Positions 33,860 through 45,200 of a stretch of 64,000 nucleotides of DNA are shown one piece after another. The translations under genes and the position numbers were made by a program. How positions within the stretch are numbered: the first letter of the stretch is position 1; each line of letters starts with the position of its first letter. The notes under the pieces are model-generated. The model had not been told where the DNA came from. It did not search any database and worked only from the letters and a program-made list of their open reading frames with translations. This DNA comes from CBDCWQ01 sp965223435 (GTDB lineage Bacteria > Myxococcota > Kuafuiibacteriia > Kuafuiibacteriales > Kuafuiibacteriaceae), in the NCBI GenBank assembly GCA_965223435.1, contig CBDCWQ010000021.1:186001-250000 (forward strand), in the 5' to 3' direction.

Positions 33860-35551
33860 TCAAGGCTCGATGGCGCGCTCGATTTTCCGGATGGCGACAT
33901 CCATGTCCTTAGCCACGAGCGCATTTTTCTCCGTCTCTCTACCACGCTTGAGCTCATCGATTTCCGGGGCGGCCTCCCTGCCCAGTTCTCCAAGCACCAT
34001 GGCTGCGAACTTCCGCGCGTAGATGCTCTCCCCTCGAAGATGCCTTCTCAGTCTCGACATTGTCTTCTTCCTGTTCTTGGCGATGTCCGCCTCGAAGACC
34101 TTAACGACACGCTCACGCGCGGGAGCCTTGTTGACCCGCGCAAAGGCTTGGCTGCCCGTTGCCAAGTCGGTTGAATTAAGGTCTGCCCACAGTTGTGGGA
34201 GTGACGCCCTGGCCGCTTCAGGGCTGTCAATCTGAACAAGCGCATAACTTGCGAGTCTACGAACCTTTTCAGATCTGGAGTTTGCCGCGCGGCGGAGTGG
34301 CTTGACGGCGGCCTTGCCGCGTTTTCCGAGCAAAACGCTCGCATTCCATGCCTTCAAGTGATCAACGTTCTCAAGCGCGGCCACTAGGTTCCGTTCCGAG
34401 AGCGACGAGAGTGACACATGGGGATGTTGAGGGGAGCCGGGCCTTGGGCCCCCCCGTAGTTCATTCCGACTCACGCCGTTGGCATCGACGGTCATGATCG
34501 ACTTGATGCGTTTGTCCGAATACGGATGCGACACTTTCCTAATCAATCGTCCTTCCCTGTAGGTCTCGTCCACATCGAGGGTGCCATCTTCGGACCAACA
34601 CCGTCGACGTCCTTCGAAAGGTGCTCCATCCTTGTACTTCGGCCCTTCACACTGTTTTTTTCCGTCCTCAAACCAGCTCGCGAAATTGCCTGTCATATGT
34701 CCGTCCACGTTGGTATATTCGCGCCTCTTGTTGCCGTTTCGCCACCGATCCACGGTATTTCCGTGCTGCTTTCCATCACGATACTCCACCCGAGACGCTT
34801 CTCGGCCGTCGGTGTACAATCCAATTTCGATTCCATCTCGGCGCCCTGCATCGTTGAAGGGGATAACCGAAATGAGCTGGCCCGACGCGAGAGTCGATTG
34901 CTTCCATTCGCCAACGGGACCTTTGGCACCGCAGCGTCCCGCCGTTCTCACGCCATAACGGGAATCGATATGGTTGATATCTTGATTCCTCTTTTCTTCG
35001 CAAAGGAGCTCGGGGCTTGGCGATTGGAAAATGCTTCGACTCGGAAGCTCCCGGCAGCGGTCGAGGTTGAGCCGTTTCATGGAGGCCTTCTCGCCCGTCG
35101 AGAGAGCCTGACGCTTGGACGGCATGGTGACGATAACGCGCTCGCTGTCCGCGGCGAGCTGACAAAAATGGCGCGTCTCTCCGCCTTCGATTTCAGCGAT
35201 ATGCCTGACTTCGCATGCGCCGTTGTCGGCTCTTGTCGTTTTGATGCTGAGCGAGCCCATGCCAAAGCTGAGTGACCTCGGGGTGGCGGTGCACTCTCTC
35301 GGATCGATTACGATCGTGCTCGCAACAGTTTTTCGCTCCGAAGCAGCCTTCCGCCGCGTTGTGGGCTCCCCGGTCGCTTCCTTTTTTTTTGCCGCATCCT
35401 CAGTGCTGTTCGACCGGGTGGGTTCGACCACTCGCTGTACTTCGACCTCAGCGGTGCATGCTGAGAAACAGAGGAGGTGGCAGGTCAGCAGCCTCCCGAA
35501 CAATATCTTGTCCGTTGTGCAGTGTGAAGGATGGGCACTCATCGACGTCAT
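33860..35551 (-). CDS. YwqK/MORN-repeat and HEAT-repeat lipoprotein
   Basis: A 563-residue lipoprotein with lipobox F-S-A-C (LLTCHLLCFSACTAE). A charged, Lys/Thr-rich linker (about 40-75) leads to a region with two or three cysteine pairs. Residues 230-335 carry MORN_2-type repeats: IEIGLYTDGREASRVEYRDG, GNTVDRWRNGNKRREYTNVD, GNFASWFEDGKKQCEG and GRRRCWSEDGTLDVDETYRE. The YwqK family of such repeats is annotated as antitoxin or immunity in several systems. Residues 380-560 contain HEAT-like helices (KAWNASVLLGKRGKAAVKPL, YARKFAAMVLGELGREAAPE). Three minus-strand genes line up: the 3284-residue giant, a small unknown, then this one with 27 bases between the last two. It could neutralise or scaffold the giant protein; that is inference. 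Confidence 0.75.
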   Translation of the reverse strand: MTSMSAHPSHCTTDKILFGRLLTCHLLCFSACTAEVEVQRVVEPTRSNSTEDAAKKKEATGEPTTRRKAASERKTVASTIVIDPRECTATPRSLSFGMGSLSIKTTRADNGACEVRHIAEIEGGETRHFCQLAADSERVIVTMPSKRQALSTGEKASMKRLNLDRCRELPSRSIFQSPSPELLCEEKRNQDINHIDSRYGVRTAGRCGAKGPVGEWKQSTLASGQLISVIPFNDAGRRDGIEIGLYTDGREASRVEYRDGKQHGNTVDRWRNGNKRREYTNVDGHMTGNFASWFEDGKKQCEGPKYKDGAPFEGRRRCWSEDGTLDVDETYREGRLIRKVSHPYSDKRIKSIMTVDANGVSRNELRGGPRPGSPQHPHVSLSSLSERNLVAALENVDHLKAWNASVLLGKRGKAAVKPLRRAANSRSEKVRRLASYALVQIDSPEAARASLPQLWADLNSTDLATGSQAFARVNKAPARERVVKVFEADIAKNRKKTMSRLRRHLRGESIYARKFAAMVLGELGREAAPEIDELKRGRETEKNALVAKDMDVAIRKIERAIEP

Positions 35552-35578
35552 CAGGGTAGCTGCACCCGGGGATGCCGG

Positions 35579-35977
35579 TCAATCATCGAAGTAAGGTACA
35601 GCGGCGTCCCTGCTTGCCTTCCACTCAAACTCCGTCAGGCCCGACCGCGTCGATTCGACAAGCCTCTCTTCAGCCCAGGTCTCCTGAGTCGCGGACCATA
35701 ACCAAAGATCTACTGCGGATTGTTGGCTGCTCCCAGGCCCCATGGGCGCCCAAGCCTTCAGTTCAATGGTCTCCATCTCCGAAACCGGAAGCCGTGCTTG
35801 AAAGGCGACGACCACACCCGGGTGCCCCTCATCAACCGCGCCCGCGTTCCACAAACTCCAACCCCGCTGACCCCGAACCCATAGCGCCTCACCCACGAAA
35901 CTTCCGTGGACGTTGGCCCCGCCAAAGGCCATCGTTCGACCCTCGCCCGAGTGATAGAATAGGCCTTGCGATACCAC
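35579..35977 (-). CDS. Small unknown protein, possibly the tail of a larger one
   Basis: A 132-codon frame starting at GTG 35977. Its composition is clearly protein-like: MAFGGANVHGSFVGEAL, GWSLWNAGAVDEGHPGVVV, METIELKAWAPMGPG and DLWLWSATQETWAEERL, suggesting a beta-sandwich with many Trp residues. No signal peptide is present and the frame stays open upstream to a TGA near 36016 (RDCPVVSQGLFYHSGEG), so it may be the 3' end of a protein whose 5' end was lost. It ends 27 bases before the MORN/HEAT lipoprotein gene and starts 248 bases after the giant gene, all on the minus strand. I do not recognise the family. Confidence 0.45.
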   Translation of the reverse strand: MVSQGLFYHSGEGRTMAFGGANVHGSFVGEALWVRGQRGWSLWNAGAVDEGHPGVVVAFQARLPVSEMETIELKAWAPMGPGSSQQSAVDLWLWSATQETWAEERLVESTRSGLTEFEWKASRDAAVPYFDD

Positions 35978-36224
35978 CGGGCAGTCGCGAGAAAGATTTC
36001 GATCGGTTTTCGCTCAAAGCGTGGTTTCGAAACCGCATCGATTGGTTCTCAATCGCTGGCACCTACCAGAAACTCGGCGTACACTTAGACGACTCCTTAT
36101 TGCCAATTTGAGCTTGCGTAGTGTGTTTTGGATGTCCGCTTCATGGCCATGGCGCCGAGAGGTATCCAGTTCGCAACTCGCTGAGTCGTTTGTCAGGCAC
36201 TGGCGAGTTTACCCGTTGCTATGC

Positions 36225-39200
36225 CTAGCGAGGGGTGAGCCAGCGGTGGACATCGACCTTGATCGGTTGGGTTTCGCGGGAACGGCCCGTCTTCCAGATC
36301 CACGACTTGTCTTGAATTTCTCGTCCTTGGCCAATGAGCCTGGCGGATACCCACAACTGATATTGGGACTGGCCCATGAAGTTTTGAAGAAAGGCTTCAA
36401 AGGTTTGGTTTTGGCGCACGGTTCTCTCAGGGCCGTGGACGTCGATGGTCATCTGGTGGCGTGGCCTCCATGACAACAGGTGGTCTTCGAAGAGAATGAA
36501 GTCTTGGGGCGTCGGAACCGCCTGGGATGCATCGACTTTGGCAAAGTAGATCTCAGCATGGTTGAACTCGAACCGTTCTTCTTCGTAGGCGAAGCTGAGA
36601 TCAAAGCTCTCCCAGATCCCGTTCGGGGCGACTGTCGGGGGAGCTAAGGTGATCGGCATCGATACCGTCTTGGGAATAAAGGTTGTGGTGTTGGAGATGT
36701 GGAACTGCTCTTTCCCAACCGGCAGATAGGCGATCTGTCGAGTCCATCCGGCGGCCAGTCGGGGTGCGGCACCCTTCCCAAATAGTTTTTGTATATCTTC
36801 GAAGTCCTTGCCGGAACGCTCCATCATCATACTGAGATCAAACTCTGGCTGGGTATCGTGCCACCGCATAACGTCAAGAGAGAAGAGCTTCGGATTTTTT
36901 TTGATGGCCCCGAGCGCGGAGGTCAGATCACCAGAAAACTGGCCGGTCATCGGCAAACGGAGAAGCTCGCCGTCATGGGTAGACACCAGCATGATGAAGT
37001 CGTAGCTCCGCCTCCGCACTTTGGTGCTAAGAATCGCATCGTCGAAGCCAATTTTGACCAGGTTACCGAACGATGGTGGACCAAGTTGAGGTGCTTTGGG
37101 AATCGTTGGCAACTTTGGGTTTTGCTGTTTTTCTTCGGGCGTGCGTTGTTCCTTGGTTGGAAAGTCGTGGTCGACATTCGATTGTTGGGTTTTGTTGAGC
37201 TTCTTGTAGTCAATGACTAGGGCGGACATCGAATCGTTTCCCATGTTGCTCAGAACTACGGCCCCGGCCTGCCCCGACAGAATTTCCGGATGGTCTTGGC
37301 GATTTTTCAGGAGCACCAGGGGTTCGATGACAGTTTCACTCTCTAGAACGGCCTTCGCGAGGCGGGCAACCTCTTCCTGATCGTAGGTGCTTAGGTCCAA
37401 TGGCCACAGGCGTGTCGTCGTCAGCTCATGGGTCCATTGGGCGACCTTGGGAAGAGGTTTGGATGCTTTCGGGTTGATGGTCCACGTCCAGGCTTTGGTT
37501 GGGTGCGGGGTCACGGCGGCAAGGACCTCGCGCGCGTGCACGCTGGGCAAGGCACTTTTTTCGGTTTGCAAACCCGTTGCTGTTTCGAGGGCGACACCGC
37601 CGCGGGAACGGACGAGGTAATATGTGAGAGACCGACCGCGGTACTCTGGGTCGATCGCAATTTCGTCTAAAACCCGTCCTGTTGGTGGCGGGACTCCGAA
37701 AATCCAGGCGCTGTTGGCGCCCGTGTTCCACACATGGTTCAACAGGCTGGGGTCGCTTCCGTCCGCCGAAAAGCCCTCCTGAAAGGCTTGAGTGGGGTCG
37801 TCGGGCCCAATGACATACTCCGCTTCCACCACTTCTTCGCGGGCTACTTTCATAGTATTTTCGGGGACCCCGTAGATGGAGCCAGGCTTCGTTGCGCCAC
37901 CCGGAGATGTCGTTCGAGGAGGGAAGTATCGCTCGCTGTCTTCGGCGTCGACCAAGTGGCTTCTATCCGGAACTATGCGAACTGGTACATGATGCTCACC
38001 GAGAAGACTCATGGCGGCGAGGAGGTCGTGATCGATGTTCCAAACCATCAACTGACTTCTTTTGGATTCTCTCCCTTTGCGGTCCAATGAGGGCTGGGGG
38101 TAGACGTGAATGGGGTGGTTGAGGTCGAAGCCTTTTTTTGCCAATATAGCCAACCGATCTTGCAAGTTGGGACCCCCTGGGTCTGAAGGCTGGGCCGCAC
38201 GAACGGACCACGATCGGTAAATTTCCTCGATGCGGATTTCAAAGACTCCTTTGGGGTAGCCATCTGGGTCCACTTCTTGACCGTCGAGAATCCGCTTGAC
38301 CCCCCAGGGGCTCATGTCCAGCTTGGCAAAGTTTTTCTGTCGAATCAAAGATTCATAGTCCGTAGCCGCAATGGCATCGGTAGTCAGGGCGTAGGTCATA
38401 AGACCCATGTCGTTCGGTTCGTGTTGAGCCGTGCGGTCGACAAAGCGAAGGATTTGACCGGCCGAGTGAAGACTGGGGGAGCCAAAGTATGTCACCTGGT
38501 TTTTCTGGGCATCGACGGTGATATGCCCGGTGACGATTCCGTCGTTCCAAACGCGTCCGGTGACGATGTCTCGAAGTTGGTCGCCTTCGAACAGCAGAAC
38601 TTCGTCTTTCGCGTTGACGTCGAAGGCTTTTAAGGAGGTGAGAGGGCGAATTTTGAGCTCCGACGTGTGTTGGACCACGATGATCGAACTCGCGGTGAAC
38701 GTGGACTTATAGGGAAACAACAGGGTGCGCGTGTTTTTGGCTTCTTCGATTGAGGGGATCCCGTTCATACTCCACGCGACAATCTTGTGCACTTCGTCGG
38801 GAGACAGGTGGCCCGGTGTCTTGGAGCCGGCGCTGCCAGCGTGATGCGTTTGCTGGAAGATCTCTGGAATGGACGCCACGTCGGGGTCGAGGTCATGAAC
38901 CGTGGTACCCTTCGCGGCCACCAGTGCGGTCGCCGAAGCGATGGCTACGGGGATATAGGCGTCGCGCTCGATGGTGATGCCGGAGTCGGTCAGGAGCGGA
39001 GCCAGACCGGGCGCCACGAAGTCGGCGCCATCGGGCACGTGACGGGGTGAGGCGTAGGTCGGGTCTGTGGCCATCCTCGTGGTTCCACCAACTTGGAAGA
39101 AGCGGTCTTCACTGGCGCCGGCCTCCACGATCGCCTCACTGAGGGCTGCGCCGGGTTCCGCACCAGAGATCATGAGGATGCCGGCCTTGGTGGCATCGAC

Positions 39201-42200
39201 GATGGCATTTTTGAGGCCCCGCTTCATTTCCTTTTCGAGGGCGTTCAGCTCAAGGGTGGTTGCTCCCGGGAAGTGGTCTTTCAGCCTGTAGCTGAGTTTT
39301 GGGCTGATACTGATCACTGTGACCGGGTGCCACCCGAGTGTCGCTCTGCTCTTTCGTTTTTCGTCAACGGCAGCGGTGATGGCTTTGACGACGTCGTTGG
39401 GCGTGGTCTCGTCAGGGTGACCGAGGTCGAAACCCACAACCTGACCCAAGTTTTTGGTGAACCCGGCAGACTTTGACTGTCTCTGTACCTCGCCCCACAA
39501 GATGGCCGCATGTTTTGAACCTTGGCTCGCTCCGGAGGGAACTTTATCGAGTTCTTGGGGCCCTGAGCTGAAGTCGTCGAGAACCGCAGTTGCAAGGTCC
39601 AACACCTGTCCTTTGGCACCACGCAGCACGATGGGTTCTGGAGGGTGTGACGACGGGTGAAACAGCTTGGAGGACTCGGATCCGACCCGCGCTTCAACCT
39701 CGAAGCGCATGGGTTCTACCACCGTTCCGTCAGCGTCCACGCCGTAGTGACGAATCAGCTCGTCGCGGTCAGACTTCGAAAGGGATGCCCATTCGATGAT
39801 CGCTGCGGGAGCGGTCTCGACCTCAACGGTCCGGAGCGCGTGTACGATGACCGGGTTGCTCATGACCCCGATGTCATCTGGGCCCTTTCGGACGATAAGG
39901 AGAGGAGGTGCGAAGTACTCGCGGACGTTCAGCTTTCGCACCACAGACGAAACATCTTCTTTGGGCGCGTTTCCCACGTGGAGGGCTGAAAGATCCACTT
40001 GGGTGAGGGTCGTTGCCAAGTTGAATGCCGCCGGAAGCGGATCGTCTGCGGAAAGATTCACCTCAAAAACACCGCCATCCTCTCGGGGTGTATAGGTTGC
40101 GAGCACGTTTTTGATGTTCACCTTCCGCAAGACCACCTCGTCGTATCCAAAGTTGTAGCCAAGCGCTTTGTTGATATCGACGCCGCCTTCTGGTCGCACG
40201 ATGTGCCAAATTGCGTCCGATTTGTTTCCGGACTTAACGTAGGTGCTTTCAACGTTTTTTACGCTCGATATCCATGAGCTGGTTTCGGCCAGCAGCGCAT
40301 GATCCCAAAGGTCAAGGTTCTCGTCCCCTTCGGGAAAAATCCCTTGATCACCGGAGACGTCGTTTTCTCTTTTGAGGGGCACCACTGTACTATGGTAGAT
40401 GCCGTTTCGTGCGGCCTCTAGGTTGGCGGCCGTCACAGATGTGGCGGTGTCGGGAAGGTTCTGAGGATACACGATGCCTGCTTCCCACTCGTAGGGCGGA
40501 AGGACAAAACGAACCGGGACCGTTTCTTCCCCGAGCAAGTTCATGGCTGCGAGCCAGTTGTGATCTTTGGGGTCAATCGCGACCCGCCCACTGGGCAAGG
40601 TGTAGATCCGCAAAGGCTTTTTAAGATCAAATCCGTCGTCGGCCAAGTCCATCAGTGCTGTGCCCAGCGGCCTGGAGCCGATTTTTGGAATGAAGGCCCC
40701 CACGGGCATGCTTCGAAAAATTTTTTTCAGCGGCCACTCGGAGACCTCGATGGGGGGGGCGGATCCTTTTGGAATTTTCTGACCCTCAAAAACGCGTGCG
40801 ACGCCGTCTTTTCCCAGCCCCGCGCGCATCCTGTTGGCGGTGTCGCGGAACTCATCGAAACGAGCACTCAGGATACCATCGGTGGACGCGTAGGTGAGGC
40901 CGAACAACCCATCCTTCACCAACGTGGGGTGAGGGTCGACCCAGCGCACGGTCTCTTTGCGCCATACGGTGTCGTCTCCGGGGCCGGTGTTTGCGCCGGC
41001 CCCGGGTGACTTGTTTGGGCCTTGGTCTTCCGGCCCGCCGGCGAGGGACCCGAAACCTTTGCCCAAGATCTGCGCCTTGATCACCTCGTTTCGCTCTTGG
41101 AAACTCTGACGCCCAGGCCGGGCCAGCAAGGTTTCGAGAATCCAAGCGGTGACCGTCCGAAGGTAGGCTTCCTGGAGGGCTTCAGGAAGCCCGCTGGCTA
41201 GGACCTGCTGTTCGTACCAAAGGCTCCATGGGCCAGGCTGACGATGCAGCAGGCGGGGGCCCGTGGGCTCCGGTCCGACCTCGAGGACCACCCCGCGCGG
41301 ACGCTCCAAGGACAGATCGAAGTGGGCTTTTCGATAAATATCGACGCCATTCCCGGTCTTTTTGAGGATGATGTCCTGGGGAATGTAGCCTTCGATGAAG
41401 GATCTCAATGCCTGGGAGGACTGTTGACGCCATTCTCTATGAATGCCCAGGCCCAGACTGTCGACCACGGCGAGTGAGAACGCATCTACCCACGCCAGGG
41501 AATGCTGGCCGACGGCCTCTAGAGGCCAGGTGTAGATCTCTCGAGGGGTTTTTGCCGTAAAGTGGGGTTCGCTGCCCACGAACTCGAAATCGAAGGGTAC
41601 GTCAAAAGGGACTCCGTCTTCAACCACCACCACCGAATGACGGTCTTCGACAAAAATCTGATCTGCGAGGGCTGCAATATCTTCTCTATTGACTTCACCG
41701 CTGAGGCCGCTCAACGCGACGATCCCGAAGATGTCGGCGAGCGCCAGTTTAAAGGCTTCTTTGAGACCTACCTGTTTGACGACCTCGGTGGCCGCCAAGC
41801 TCCAGTGGGCTACGGCTTCGGGTCGGGCGCGAACGGTGAAGCCCTCGGTTTCGGCAAACGCGACGCCCGCCAAAGGCCAAAGGCTGGCCGTATGGCCCCG
41901 GTCTTCGTTTTGGGTTTCGAGGGCATCGTAAACATCGATATACCAGATGGCTGCGGTGCTCGAGTCCAAGCGTGCAAACAGGTCTTGAACACGTTGGCTC
42001 GAATACACGAAGCCGTGGTCCCGAACAAAGATTTGCGCGCCGGTCCAAAGGGCTTGGGCTTCTTGGAAAAATCTCTGCCCTCTCGCGGGATAGGCCTGAG
42101 AAAAGCGATGGAGTCCCAAGATCAAGCCAGTGGTGGCTTCCAAATGGTAGGCATCCTCTTGGCGGTTGTTCTTGTCGATGTAGGCATCGTGAAAGGTGTT

Positions 42201-45200
42201 GGGGAAATAGTGGGTACCGTAATAACATCGCTCGCCAGAACCGTAGGGCAGGTGGTCGGCAAATTTTTCTACGGTGTACGTAAGGCAGCGCTCCAGCTGA
42301 TCGACTCTTTCGGCGGGCAGAGTCCGATAGTCTACTGAGAGTGCAAGCCAGCTACAGTTGTCTATGGCCACCTCAGGATTGGTCAAAAACGTGCCCGTTC
42401 CATCGAATTGTCCGCCCGTCAGTATCCGTCCTCGGCGTTCGATTATTTTTTTGTTGGCGCGACAGCGGTTGGGTTCTTTTTCCTCAAGGTACGAAAGTCC
42501 GTCCTCGGGGGCATCCCAAAGGAGTTCGAAAATCCCTCGTCGCACATCGTTTCGCCAGTCCTCGAGCCATAAAAGAAGATCTTCAGGCGGAACTTTGCGA
42601 GCATTCTCGGGCTGAATCTGGTCGACGTGCGCCAGGGCATGGTTCAAGACGCTCAGCACATCCAAGTTGTGCTCGGTTACGACGTTTCGGGACTGGGCTC
42701 GTATCCTCAGGGTGTCAAACTGAATCCGATTCAAGGCGAAGCTTTGGGGCTCGACATTCTGGCCTTCAGCCGTCGTTTGGGTTCGCTGAATCGAGGGCGG
42801 ATTGGTGTTTGCGAAATCATCGTAACCGATGGCATCAAGAATATCGTAATAGGCCCATCGTTCGCTTGGATCTTCGGTCAGCCCGAGCTTCGAGGGGGCA
42901 TTTGCATGCTGAAGGCCTTGCGTTGTCCATCCCGCGGTCATCAAGGATGCGCAGTCGGTGCAGGGTGAGGCGCCCGAGTGGCGCCGGCCGGTTGAAACAT
43001 CGACCGCAACGCGGTGGGTTTCAAGGCCCCGGAGGGCGCTCAGATAACACGCTCGAAACGCATCTTGTTCCTTTGCTTCGAGGGAGAGCAAGGCGTCGGA
43101 GGTGATAAATGTCCCCAGTCCATGCACCGCCCACGCGGTGGCACCGGTCACCAGACGTGCGTCTCTCCATGTATCCCCGTCGGTGTTCTGGGAAAAATGC
43201 CAGCCAAGAATCTCTTCGCCCGCCCGCGCGGCGTGGTCGCATAGCCACCGAGCCAGACCCACGGCAGTCTCTGGCTCTTGACGGCGCACGGCTTGGGCCA
43301 GCGCAATGCCCTGGGTATAGGCCCAGACCCGCTTGAAGCCCGCAAGCACTTCGGCGTCGTGCGCATCGGTTCCGCTTACGATCTCGATGGACAGGGTCCC
43401 GCCCGAACTCAGATCGTTTGCGCCTTGGAACATGTCTTGGCGGTCGGCTTCTGTGAACAGTGGAAGGTATTCGACTTGTACCCACTGCTGGTTGTTGTTT
43501 TGGAGTGGGAATCGGAGTGTGTCCCTCAGCGCCAGTGCCTCGTGCAGATTGGCATGAAGTGTGGCTTGGCTGCGGTCTACGCTTAGTCTCAAGCTCGCGG
43601 GCGACTCTTCCAGCAACCCACGCGCCGCGGCATGGACCAACGCACCCTGAGTGGGCGAAGTCTGAGCGACGGCCGGTGGGGCGCTCCGTTCCGTTGGGGC
43701 TGACTGCGCGACGATGGTTTGTGAGGGACCGTGTACGATCGAGGTCGGAGAGTCTGACCCCTCGGTGAAGGTTGGGTTCGGCAGTTCTTCGGTGGGCGCC
43801 GACGTCGAACCCTGCCTATTCTTTTGGGAAAAAGAGGTCCGGGCGGTGACAATTTGGTCTCGGTCGGCTAGGGTCGGGGCCAGCTTGACCCATGCCGCCA
43901 ACATCACATCTTGGGTGGTCGCCAGCGATGGTAGACCCAAAAAAACGTCCGCATCTTTCCCGTATCCTGTATGGTGAAGGGCTTTCGCGGGCTCGATGTG
44001 GTTGTCGACCTGGTTAAGAAGCGCATGGGTGAAGTGCACAAGATCTTGCGAGAGGGCGAGACGGATGGTGCCTACAGTGTTTTCGCCTTCGCCCGGTGGC
44101 TCCTGAAGTGGCGCGTAGTACAAGATCGCCCAAGTCTCGGAGCCCTCCTCGTCGAGGTGCGTCATGTTCGTGATGAAGGGTCTATAGCCGCGGGCAATGG
44201 ACGTGTCAGATCCCAACCAGGTCTGGCCGCCATCTTCCGAGACGCGCAGGACGATAGGGTTCCCTCCTGGATGATTGGGGTTCATGGACGCACCTTTTTC
44301 GTACACCGCCACCATGCGTCCCGAAGACGAGCTTGCGACGACCGGGTAAGAAGGCTTGTCATCGAGTGGCCCTTCAAAACTGGCGTCCACGGTGGAGATT
44401 TGCCACCGCATTTTGTGATCGTCTTGCCAAAGGTCTCTCGCCCAACCGAAGTCGCTGGTTTTGGGGATTTGGACGTCCGTTGTTTGGGTTTCGGGTTCAG
44501 TCCACGCGCCCGCTTGGAGCGGGCGTTGGGCTAAGGAGATCCGGTCATCTTTGTCCCATCGACCGGCATAACGGTATTGGTATCGGATGCCCAGTGTGTC
44601 GTGTAGGGACTCATCGCCTTCTTCGTATGCCGTTTTCCAGGTTTGCCGCCATCCAAGGACCTGTCGAATGGGTCGGATACCTTCCACGATGTCGTCGCTG
44701 TAGATCGGTTTGGTGTACATCTTGTCCCAAATGGGGTTGGGTACGGGCACTGGGCTCCAGACCTGATGTTGGCGTGCGATGATGGTGACCTTGTCGTCAT
44801 CGATGTGAAGCGAGGGCGCGTACACAAATACCGAATCCCACCATTTGACGTAGGGACCCTCAGACAAGTCCATCGTTTGAGCATCGGGCTCGTTTTCAAG
44901 GGTGTAAGACTCCTCACACCAACAGTCTTCGCAAGGGCATGCTCCGTGGACCGGTTGGCGCTTGACCTTGTATTTGACGACCTCGGTGGCTGGCCTTCTT
45001 CGGTACACATCAAACACGTTAAGCAGTTTCCCTTCGCGGTCTCTGTCACCTTCAAAATCTCTCAGGTGGTAAACCTTGTTGGCTTCGTTCCAAATCATGT
45101 GGTGGTGGCCGTGTCGGTCGTAACTCATGCTGAGATCGCGTTTGTAGGCGGCGCTCTCGCGAAACGCCAATCGATTGATGTTACAGGAGTTGAAACTGAG

